Source of the DNA: a virus
Length of the DNA: 58,897 nt
Direction: 5' to 3' (one strand)
IMG/VR virus record: IMGVR_UViG_3300014962_000007
Span: 1-58,897 of that record
The position numbers and the translations under genes were made by a program. Shown in pieces: positions 42,846 through 49,705 of this stretch (position 1 is its first letter; each line of letters begins with the position of its first letter). Under the pieces are notes generated by a model. It was not told the origin of the DNA and made no database searches. It saw only the letters and a list, made by a program, of their open reading frames with translations.

Positions 42846-45239
42846 TCAAGCAGTGATGGCCTGAAGCTCGCTATTGGCAAGGCGGTGGGGGTAGTAGGCG
42901 ATCTTGCGGATGTGGCCGTTAATTCTTGATGAGGAAAAATAAGGCGCATATCCAATGTTTAATTGGTTTACCACGGGTAGGGTCACCGTATTGTCTGTTG
43001 CAAGATTGCCACCGTTTACTGCGGTTGCACAATCGTCCGTTTTTACACCAATAGACCTCGCCAAAATTTGGTTGGCAGTGTAGCTAATAGAGCCTGTGTT
43101 CATTTGGCTCACATTATTTGTATTGATCAAAACCCTATCCGCCGAGCCGTTTACACCGTCAGTAATGGCAATGATGTTTGCGCCCGTTCCATCAGAAGCC
43201 ATCAACGGGATTTGATTTCCAGCTGCGTTCGCGCTTAACCTAGAGTATTGAGCATAAAAACTACCCTCATCAGCTCGATACCAGTTCGAGAAGTTCGCCC
43301 CCGTCATCACAGCCACATCAGCGGCTCGGGTGGCTGCTGCGGTGGTGGTGGGGATCACCGATGTTGCAAAGGCTCCCTGCTCCAGTTGGGGCAGGCCGAT
43401 GCGGAGGGTGATGTCGATGGCTGCGCCAACAGAGAACCCTGCAACCACTTGAGAACGGGCGAAGGCTGTCGTGGCATCCGCAAAAGTTAAGGCCCGAGAG
43501 GCACGGGTTGATCTAAGGCTTGCTTCACTTAGAAACGGCAAGAGAGACGTGTTGCCCGTGTCAGTCGTGCCTGCCCCACCGGAAGTAAGACCTGCGATGT
43601 TGAGGTTGACCGTTGAGATATTCGCGGTGCTGCCACCAACCATCCGGCAATAAGTAGACACTGTCCAAGTCTGCCCAGAGGACACGGCAACACTTGTTGC
43701 CGACTCAAACCGAACGCCGCACGAAGTGGACGTTGTAGTGCCAAACAGCCTGATGTCAATGTAGTTGATGCCGTTTTCAACACCAATGCCAACAACTTCT
43801 TGCGAAAGCGCGCCAACACCGCCGAGCGACCAGTTCGTTGGCAACGTCCCCGGCGTCCCTGCCACAGCTCCAACCATCATGTTGTTTCGGATGCTGTTTG
43901 TCCGCTGCTCCTCAATCAGCAGGCCCTTCGGAGCCAGCGTCACAGGGTCGTAGTCGAACCGAGGGCCGTAGTAGGCCGCTGCTGTGGGTGCTGCGCCGGG
44001 GTTGTACACGTACTGGTCAAGGCTTGCGCTGTCGCTCAGCTGTGCGCCCCAGATCAGGATGCCAGAGGTGCCGTCGCCGAGGTAACTGATTGCCGCCAAA
44101 CTTGCAGCCGAGCTGTTTGCCAACGCAAGCGTGATTGGTGCCGTTGCCGTGATTGTTGCCCGCAATGAAAATGAACAGCGATACCATCCACCTCCTACGG
44201 CCTGAATTGAAGATGCCGAAGGTGTGCCAGATGAGTTGACAGAGGTACCGTTGACAACATTAAAAGTTGCGCGGAAATTAGTTCCAAACGCAGCGGATGG
44301 AAGAACAATTTGTAAGAATCTACCAGCTTCTGCCTGTTTAACATACAAGGATGCTGTGTAAACAGCGCCCGCAGTAAACCCGGCACTTTGGTTCATTGAA
44401 TGAATTGTGTTCGCCGTGTTCTCCACCAACTTCTGCCCGGTCAGGCTTCCGTCTGGGGCCGTCACCTTTGTCGCGCTGATGCTGCTGTTGCTCTTAGTCC
44501 AAGCAGCGTTGTCGAACTCCTGCGTAAAACCCAGCAGGTTCTTCACCGTGGTGGTGTAGTACGGCTGCAATGCGCCTACGTTGAGTTGAGCGCCCCAGAC
44601 GTAGACCGAAACAGCCGAAGACTGATAATTAATTGCACCACGAACACCTGTGCTTGTGACTGTAAAGGTGCAAGAAACAGAAAACCGTTGCCAAGTCGTT
44701 CCAACATTTACGGTTTGCTGACCGCCATCTCCATCGGCAGCGTTGGCGCAGCGAATGGTTGTGGTTGTTGGAGCGTCTGCGCGAAGCCAGACGGAAAACG
44801 TGTAGGTGCTTCCGTTAGGGTCTGAAGTGGTTTGCAGATTGCGGATTGTGTTAGCACCAGCAGTTGTTCCGCTACTGACAACAAAATCGGCGGTGCTTGT
44901 CCCGTCAGGTGCAGTCGCAGCATTTGCAGTAACAACACAACTTGCTCCTTTGACCCACTGAGCATTATCAAACTGCTCCGAGTACGTCAGCATGTTGTGA
45001 GGTGCATAGCCAATCGTGCCATCAGAGTTCGTCACCGTGGCATTACTGGCTCGTGTGAAGGTGATGCGGGGGTCGAGCACCGGACCTCCGGTGGGTCCGG
45101 TCAAAAAGTTTAAGCCCAAAGAAGGGCCTTGCACAGTTTCTGAACTGCTCCCAACACCAGTCACGCCCATCGTACGCACGGCAGTAGCCGTGGTAGTCAT
45201 AGCGTAATCGGTTACCCCCGCAAAACCTATGTTGCTCAT
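42846..45239 (-). CDS. Long fibre protein with duplicated beta-sandwich modules
   Basis: 797 residues. Two similar modules occur: NMLTYSEQFDNAQWVKGASC at about 83, with TAPDGTSTADFVV, and LGFTQEFDNAAWTKSNSSIS at about 235, with TAPDGSLTGQKLV; the pair looks like duplicated carbohydrate-binding-type beta-sandwiches. Next FRATFNVVNGTSVNSSGTP, later GLLIEEQRTNSIRNNMMVG, a common phage sequence before the cleavage-like or adaptor part, and a C-terminal lectin-like region ending GHIRKIAYYPHRLANSELQA. This is a probable receptor-binding fibre or capsid fibre, since its neighbours are the capsid-associated small proteins. Confidence 0.75.
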   Translation of the reverse strand: MSNIGFAGVTDYAMTTTATAVRTMGVTGVGSSSETVQGPSLGLNFLTGPTGGPVLDPRITFTRASNATVTNSDGTIGYAPHNMLTYSEQFDNAQWVKGASCVVTANAATAPDGTSTADFVVSSGTTAGANTIRNLQTTSDPNGSTYTFSVWLRADAPTTTTIRCANAADGDGGQQTVNVGTTWQRFSVSCTFTVTSTGVRGAINYQSSAVSVYVWGAQLNVGALQPYYTTTVKNLLGFTQEFDNAAWTKSNSSISATKVTAPDGSLTGQKLVENTANTIHSMNQSAGFTAGAVYTASLYVKQAEAGRFLQIVLPSAAFGTNFRATFNVVNGTSVNSSGTPSASSIQAVGGGWYRCSFSLRATITATAPITLALANSSAASLAAISYLGDGTSGILIWGAQLSDSASLDQYVYNPGAAPTAAAYYGPRFDYDPVTLAPKGLLIEEQRTNSIRNNMMVGAVAGTPGTLPTNWSLGGVGALSQEVVGIGVENGINYIDIRLFGTTTSTSCGVRFESATSVAVSSGQTWTVSTYCRMVGGSTANISTVNLNIAGLTSGGAGTTDTGNTSLLPFLSEASLRSTRASRALTFADATTAFARSQVVAGFSVGAAIDITLRIGLPQLEQGAFATSVIPTTTAAATRAADVAVMTGANFSNWYRADEGSFYAQYSRLSANAAGNQIPLMASDGTGANIIAITDGVNGSADRVLINTNNVSQMNTGSISYTANQILARSIGVKTDDCATAVNGGNLATDNTVTLPVVNQLNIGYAPYFSSSRINGHIRKIAYYPHRLANSELQAITA

Positions 45240-45556
45240 CGTCCGGGCATCCCTGCTTGAATGACAGTGGCCGTTGCCGTGCCAGTGCCAGAGTTCACAA
45301 ACACACGAATTGCGCGAACTGGAAACGCGTAGTTACCATCCGCCGCAGCTGTCTGCGAAGCCAAGGTAGGGTGGTTAAACCACGTGGGCGTAACCGACGC
45401 TGCCAAGATGTTATCAAACGTGTGCTGAATGGTGTAGTTCACCGTACCAGACACAACGACGCCAATCCCGGCATTAAACGGCGTCTGGTAGTGATCCATG
45501 ACGGCCATGCCGGAAGAAGCGCCCGTGCCTGTTTGTGTCAGGACAATTGGACGCAT
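45236..45556 (-). CDS. Conserved structural protein
   Basis: 106 residues with an immunoglobulin-like beta pattern: GMAVMDHYQTPFNAGIGVVV, TVNYTIQHTFDNILAASVTP, FPVRAIRVFVNSGTGTATAT, VIQAGMPGR. A Gly/Thr-rich tail ends in a loop. It starts right after the 55-residue protein and before the long fibre gene. Typical of small decoration or fibre adaptor proteins; function unknown. The start has GAGGAG upstream. Confidence 0.68.
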   Translation of the reverse strand: MRPIVLTQTGTGASSGMAVMDHYQTPFNAGIGVVVSGTVNYTIQHTFDNILAASVTPTWFNHPTLASQTAAADGNYAFPVRAIRVFVNSGTGTATATVIQAGMPGR

Positions 45557-45558
45557 GT

Positions 45559-45726
45559 TTACTCCTCTGTGGCAGCAGGAACGTCGTCAGCGGTTGGTGC
45601 GGGGGCTTCGACAGCCTCAGTCACTTTGGCTTTTTTCGGTGCTGCTTTTTTGATCGGATTGCCGTCGGCATCAAGGCCTCGGGCAGCAAGCTCTTCAACT
45701 GAAGGCGGGACAAAGCGATTGCTCAT
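45559..45726 (-). CDS. Small Ala/Pro-rich protein
   Basis: 55 residues: SNRFVPPSVEELAARGLDAD, GNPIKKAAPKKAKVTEAV, EAPAPTADDVPAATEE. The first half has a predicted helix and a GLDADGNPI turn; the second is a Lys-Ala-Pro and acidic tail, probably disordered. TAGGAG precedes the ATG at 45726, a far better start than the longer frame. In this place other phages carry small head-associated or fibre-linker proteins. Function unknown. Confidence 0.62.
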   Translation of the reverse strand: MSNRFVPPSVEELAARGLDADGNPIKKAAPKKAKVTEAVEAPAPTADDVPAATEE

Positions 45727-45737
45727 AACGGCTCCTA

Positions 45738-45962
45738 TCAAGAAGCTGCGATGGTGCCGCCCGTATCAGAACGCTTCCAGTTGGTTCCGTCTGAGAAGGC
45801 CAGAATTGCCGAGCCAGCTGCGCCATTGGACACGTAGATCAGCGTACCTGCGCCAGCGGTAGACGCGGAAGGGGCAGAAGCCACGGTGTAAGTAGGGACA
45901 GTGGCGGCGCCGATGAAACCGTTGGGCGAGGTGACCGGGCCGGAGAAAGTGGTAGAAGCCAT
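45738..45962 (-). CDS. Small head-fibre-like protein
   Basis: 74 residues: FSGPVTSPNGFIGAATVPTY, TVASAPSASTAGAGTLIYV, NGAAGSAILAFSDGTNWKRS. The pattern SPNGF then a Ser-Ala loop and LAFSDGTNWKR is typical of phage head fibre or adhesin-tip proteins. TGAGGAA precedes the start. It is the first gene after the capsid terminator, so it depends on read-through or a weak unseen promoter. Function likely capsid decoration. Confidence 0.7.
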   Translation of the reverse strand: MASTTFSGPVTSPNGFIGAATVPTYTVASAPSASTAGAGTLIYVSNGAAGSAILAFSDGTNWKRSDTGGTIAAS

Positions 45963-46060
45963 GATGATTCCTCACATGCGAGTTGGGGCGTTCTGTCTGC
46001 ATGTCGTCAGCCGGGACTGTCAGAACGCCGGATAACCCCGGAGTGAAGGCAATATACCCC

Positions 46061-46089
46061 AAAAGAAAAGGGGGCACAAGGCCCCCTTT
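46061..46089 (-). terminator. Terminator after the major capsid gene
   Basis: On the minus strand the stem AAAGGGGGC / GCCCCCTTT has a CTTGT loop and is followed by TTTTCTTTT-type sequence. It sits 20 bases after the capsid stop and would set a high capsid-to-tail transcript ratio by partial termination. On the plus strand the same hairpin is followed by CCGTTTTT. Confidence 0.85.
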
Positions 46090-46109
46090 CCGTTTTTCCA
46101 CCGTGGTGA

Positions 46110-47018
46110 TCAGGCGCCGGGGGAGCCGTACACACCCAGAGGATCAGACACGCCGAAGCTGTAACGCTCACGGGCCTTGTAGCGGCTGTTGCCGGTGTCA
46201 AAGTCAGCGTCCATGCCGGTTTGCATTGGCGTACGGACGAAGTGCTTCAGACCGTTGGGCACGTCGGTGGTCAGGAACCAAGCGTTGGTGTCCGTCAGGT
46301 AGTGGTTGACGGCATAACCTTCGGGGATGGAACCCATCGACTTCAGTGCGTTGATGTCGTTGTCGGCGGTAGCCACACGCAGTTCGGTCTTCAGCAGGCG
46401 CTCTGCAACGAATTGCAGGCTCGGCGGAACGATCAGCTTGCGGGGCTTGGCGGCGATCAGCAGACCACGTTCATCCGTCCATGCAGCGATCTGAATGACG
46501 GCGGCTTCCAGAGAAGTCTCGTTCAGGTCGGCAGCGACGGTGGGGCGGTTGCTGTTCACGCCACCGGACACCAGCGGGTGAGCGGTAGAGAACAGAGTCT
46601 GGCCGTCACCGTAGGTGGGGCCACCAGCGAAGCCTTGGTTCAGGATGTTGGCGGCTTTGACCTGCTTGGTGTAGGCCATAGCACGGGCAAGCGCCTTGGT
46701 GTAGCGGCTGGACAGCGAGTCGTACAGGTTGTCTTCGATGGCCTCTTCGGTCAGCGAGAAACCCATAGCGATGGTCTCGTGCACGTAACGTGCAGTCCAT
46801 GCTTCCTGAGCGTTGTCGTATGCCAGCGCGGAACCTTCGTTCTTCACCGGGGCGGCGCTGAAGCCAGAGAGCTTGGTCTCTTCTTCAAACGAACGCTCGG
46901 AGGTTTCGGTCTCGAAAATCTCCTTGTGCTCTTCGCCGTACTTCTTGTACTCCAGACCAAACAGTGCGTTCAGGCCGGGGAGCAGTTCTTTCAGCAGTTG
47001 TGCGCGACTAATAGCCAT
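46110..47018 (-). CDS. Major capsid protein
   Basis: 302 residues. Helix-rich N-terminus (QLLKELLPGLNALFGLEYKK) with a long acidic-basic spine (ETETSERSFEEETKLSGFSA), then KQVKAANILNQGFAGGPTYG, LIAAKPRKLIVPPSLQFVAE, LYDSLSSRYTKALARAMAY, and a final YKARERYSFGVSDPLGVYGS. This is the pattern of HK97-fold Mu gpT-like capsid subunits. It lies downstream of scaffold and decoration genes and ends at a terminator. AAGGAG precedes the start. I saw no evidence of a capsid protease fused here. Confidence 0.88.
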   Translation of the reverse strand: MAISRAQLLKELLPGLNALFGLEYKKYGEEHKEIFETETSERSFEEETKLSGFSAAPVKNEGSALAYDNAQEAWTARYVHETIAMGFSLTEEAIEDNLYDSLSSRYTKALARAMAYTKQVKAANILNQGFAGGPTYGDGQTLFSTAHPLVSGGVNSNRPTVAADLNETSLEAAVIQIAAWTDERGLLIAAKPRKLIVPPSLQFVAERLLKTELRVATADNDINALKSMGSIPEGYAVNHYLTDTNAWFLTTDVPNGLKHFVRTPMQTGMDADFDTGNSRYKARERYSFGVSDPLGVYGSPGA

Positions 47019-47028
47019 GATCTACTCC

Positions 47029-47622
47029 TTAGACGCCAGTGGTCGAGTTGTACTGGTGAGTGTTGAGCTTCACCAGAATTTCAGGGTAACCCGTGGTGGT
47101 CTTCGTGGCAGGAACCACGTCAATCACACGGATCGGCAGGGTGGCAGTCGTAGCTTCAGAGCCAGCCAGCACGGACTGACCGGAGTCGCCAGTGTTGGTG
47201 TTGCCGGTGCCTTGGATCACAGACATGTTTGCGCCACGAGCAGCGATGGTGGTGGTATCCACGACTTCGCTGGACGAGTTGGTCACAGCCACTTGGAACT
47301 GAGCCATCGGGTCATCAACCACGTAAGCCACGGCGTCAGAGGCAACGGTGCCGCTGGGCCAGTATTGGGCTTGCACGGGCTGCTTGGTGGTGGGGTTGGT
47401 GTAAGAACAGCCAACGAACACGCCAACCATAGCGCCAGAGGTGGTGCCGGTGAATTTTTGAATGGTGCCGCCCGTAACGAGTTCAACCAAGTCACCGTAG
47501 AAGATGTTTGCAGCGTAGCCGGAGGCGATCGTCAGTTGACGAGTTTGACCAGCGTACGGCATGCCATCAACACGGTTGACAGGCTTGAAGCCGTAGGGAG
47601 CAGAAACGGTGGGGTATGCCAT
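47029..47622 (-). CDS. Capsid decoration or head-stabilising protein
   Basis: 197 residues. YPTVSAPYGFKPVNRVDGMP at the start and beta strands (YGDLVELVTGGTIQKFTGTT, GAMVGVFVGCSYTNPTTKQP, QAQYWPSGTVASDAVAYVVD) with a Ser/Thr/Gly-rich end are typical of a family of trimeric head decoration proteins that lie just upstream of the capsid gene. It would bind the expanded shell and stabilise it. Strong ribosome site (TTGGAG) and tight spacing. No enzyme motif. Confidence 0.75.
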   Translation of the reverse strand: MAYPTVSAPYGFKPVNRVDGMPYAGQTRQLTIASGYAANIFYGDLVELVTGGTIQKFTGTTSGAMVGVFVGCSYTNPTTKQPVQAQYWPSGTVASDAVAYVVDDPMAQFQVAVTNSSSEVVDTTTIAARGANMSVIQGTGNTNTGDSGQSVLAGSEATTATLPIRVIDVVPATKTTTGYPEILVKLNTHQYNSTTGV

Positions 47623-47640
47623 TTTCAGAACTCCAAAAAA

Positions 47641-48090
47641 TTAAGTGCCTTTACCGAAAGTGACCTTCGTTTTGCGCTCGTTGAAGAGCGGCATACGAGG
47701 ATCATTCTCGCGCATGAGATTGTTGTCAACGGAACGCATTTGGTTCGTCGATTCTCCAAGGAAGAATTCGTTACGATCCTCAACGAGTTCCTTCGGGGCT
47801 TTGCACAGCAGCAGGCCACCAATCAGGATGTTGTCTTTGAAGCGTTCGTTCTCGACGCCAGCCACAAAGATTTCCGGGTGATCCGATGCTTTGACAGGTT
47901 CCCAGCCTTCACGGAGTTTGAGGGACACGTTCATGGGGTCAACTTCACCACGAGTGCTCACGCGGACCCAGTGGAATTCATAGCCGTCCTCGGGCGTGGG
48001 GTTGGGCAGGGTGTCTGCGCGTACCCAAGCACGTTTACGGGCCGTTTTTTCACGGGTTTCATGCTCACGATTCAGTCTGTTCTCAGCCAT
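47641..48090 (-). CDS. Conserved head-region protein
   Basis: 149 residues: RLNREHETREKTARKRAWVR, then YEFHWVRVSTRGEVDPMNVS, LKLREGWEPVKASDHPEIFV, GGLLLCKAPKELVEDRNEFF, DPRMPLFNERKTKVTFGKGT. The basic start and the short C-terminal signature MPLFNERKTKV are widespread in phages between scaffold and capsid genes. Not a recognised enzyme; a head-assembly accessory is likely. It overlaps the scaffold gene by eight bases. Confidence 0.72.
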   Translation of the reverse strand: MAENRLNREHETREKTARKRAWVRADTLPNPTPEDGYEFHWVRVSTRGEVDPMNVSLKLREGWEPVKASDHPEIFVAGVENERFKDNILIGGLLLCKAPKELVEDRNEFFLGESTNQMRSVDNNLMRENDPRMPLFNERKTKVTFGKGT

Positions 48091-49126
48091 TTTGTTTCCT
48101 CATTTCCATTGCAACCTGTTTGGCGTATTCTTCCAGCGGCACACCAAGCCGTTTGGCCAATGCCACCTGCGTTTGCGTCAGCACGATTTTCTTGGGTGCA
48201 GTGCTGCGAGTAGCTGGTGCCACGACGTTCGTCTTGCGACGGGGCTTTGTTTCCTCTGGTTCGTCATCCTCGTCACCAAAGGCGTCGGGGAAGACTTGGC
48301 GCATACGAGAGTTAATCTTCTCGTAGTATTCGTCCGAGCGTGGATTCACGCCCTGTTTGACCAACTTCTGATGCAACCCCAGCGCAAAGCTGGTCATCTC
48401 ATCATCTTGACCGAACCACGCATTGTCTTTTTGCCACTGCACGGCCCGGTCATCAACGACTGCTGGGGCGGTTGTTTGAGTTTGTACCTCAGTTTCATCC
48501 TCTTGTAAAGAGGGCAGTTTGAGATTGTTTACTCGGTCTGCTTTCAGTTTTGCAGCAGTCATTTCCTCCTGTGCAGCAACTACAGCATCCGATTCGCCTG
48601 CATCGTATGCGGCTTTGAACTTGGCCTTGGCCTCCTCAAGCTCACGCTCGGCCATCTTCTTGGCCTGCTCCAGCATGGCTTGCTGGTTCTGGCCGACAGT
48701 ACCCTTGAGCTTCTTGTTCTCCTCAAGGAGACGGGCCGTCATGGCTTCCAATTCAGCCTTCTCGCGTGCTGCCTGTTCGGCGGCGCGGCGCTGGTCGTGG
48801 TAGCCCTTGCTGAAGTGCTGGAGGCGCTTCTTGACCTTCTCCGAGTAGTTTTCCAACTCCTCGTCAGTCAGGTCTTCAGGGGGAGTAGACGGCTTCTTGC
48901 CGCGATCTTTCTTGGGGGTGTCGTCCACCACCTCAATGTCGATGTCGTCTTCCTCAGCCTTTTGCTTCTTGGCTGCGGGCTTGTCGTCCTTGTCAGGCAC
49001 GTTCTCGAAGGGGTCACGACGACCGTCGATGACAATCTCCGCAGAGCCGTCATCCTTCATCTTGATGTCTTTGCTCGCGTCCCGATCAGGATCAGGAAAC
49101 GAGAACTCAACTTTTTCCATAGGCAT
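48083..49126 (-). CDS. Scaffolding protein
   Basis: 347 residues, acidic and coiled-coil. The N-terminal 90 residues are highly charged (DDTPKKDRGKKPSTPPEDLT); about 95-200 is a long helix (KRLQHFSKGYHDQRRAAEQA, REKAELEAMTARLLEENKKL, MAERELEEAKAKFKAAYDAG). A helical C-terminus follows, ending LAKRLGVPLEEYAKQVAMEM, which could bind the capsid. The gene position (portal, GroES-like, scaffold, decoration, capsid) is the typical order. AAGGAGG lies six bases before the start. Confidence 0.8.
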   Translation of the reverse strand: MPMEKVEFSFPDPDRDASKDIKMKDDGSAEIVIDGRRDPFENVPDKDDKPAAKKQKAEEDDIDIEVVDDTPKKDRGKKPSTPPEDLTDEELENYSEKVKKRLQHFSKGYHDQRRAAEQAAREKAELEAMTARLLEENKKLKGTVGQNQQAMLEQAKKMAERELEEAKAKFKAAYDAGESDAVVAAQEEMTAAKLKADRVNNLKLPSLQEDETEVQTQTTAPAVVDDRAVQWQKDNAWFGQDDEMTSFALGLHQKLVKQGVNPRSDEYYEKINSRMRQVFPDAFGDEDDEPEETKPRRKTNVVAPATRSTAPKKIVLTQTQVALAKRLGVPLEEYAKQVAMEMRKQNG

Positions 49127-49137
49127 GGTATGCCTCC

Positions 49138-49512
49138 TTACGCACGCGTGATGCCACGCGGATCAGCCACGACTGCTTCGATGGAGTCGTCGTTCATCAG
49201 GCGGTATTCCACGCCGTTGACCCGGATGCGCGTGCCAGAGTTGGCGCGGAACACCACGAAGTCACCTACCTTGCACCAAGGGCCGTTGGGGAAACGATCC
49301 TTGTCAGCATAGGCTTGCTCGCCCATATCGAGCACCACACCAGTCACAGTCATCAACTGCTCCTCGTACATGGTTCGCTCGGACTTCACAATGCCCAACG
49401 TATTGAAGGTCTCTTCAATCTGCGGCAAAGCAATCAGCAACCGATACCCGACAGGCTTGGGCATCTGAGCCTCAATCTCCTCTTCGGTCACGGCGGTTTG
49501 GTTTTCACTCAT
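49138..49512 (-). CDS. GroES-like co-chaperonin
   Basis: 124 residues. The GroES beta-barrel pattern is visible: PVGYRLLIALPQIEETFNTL near 20-40, then VTGVVLDMGEQAYADKDRFP, VGDFVVFRANSGTRIRVNG, EYRLMNDDSIEAVVADPRG. A mobile-loop-like segment lies around TLGIVKSERTMYEEQ. It probably cooperates with host GroEL to fold the capsid protein, as phage T4 gp31 does. The frame is open upstream to 49563, but GGAAG spaced six from the ATG at 49512 marks the start; an ATG at 49515 is an alternative. Confidence 0.82.
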   Translation of the reverse strand: MSENQTAVTEEEIEAQMPKPVGYRLLIALPQIEETFNTLGIVKSERTMYEEQLMTVTGVVLDMGEQAYADKDRFPNGPWCKVGDFVVFRANSGTRIRVNGVEYRLMNDDSIEAVVADPRGITRA

Positions 49513-49702
49513 CATCTTCTTCCATTTGAGAACGCGAAAGGTCTTTGGTGGTTTGAATGGCAAGCTGGAGACCTCGAATCCTGCCTACCACTTCCTTGTA
49601 GTCGTCGAAGCTCTTTGCTCCGCCTCCTACCAAGAACTGTGTTGAGGAGGCCACGTCCTCCTCGTATTTCTGAATCAGCACGTCAAAGACGGTTTTGGCC
49701 AT
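49505..49702 (-). CDS. Small acidic helical protein
   Basis: 65 residues: MAKTVFDVLIQKYEEDVASS, TQFLVGGGAKSFDDYKEVV, GRIRGLQLAIQTTKDLSRSQ, then an acidic end. Two helices around a GGGAKSFDDY turn. It is a common neighbour of portal genes in aquatic phages; the function is not known. Good AAGGAG site; its 3' end overlaps the GroES-like start. Confidence 0.75.
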   Translation of the reverse strand: MAKTVFDVLIQKYEEDVASSTQFLVGGGAKSFDDYKEVVGRIRGLQLAIQTTKDLSRSQMEEDDE

Positions 49703-49705
49703 GGA

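Noticed and set aside
45963-46060. Promoter between the capsid terminator and the 45962 gene
   Set aside because: A TATATT sequence exists on the minus strand, but no acceptable -35 lies at the right distance.
46813-48213. 466-codon open frame on the plus strand
   Set aside because: Opposite the capsid, decoration and scaffold genes; no start signal and shadow-like composition. The same applies to long plus-strand frames at 18771-20021, 22735-23826 and 49874-51049.
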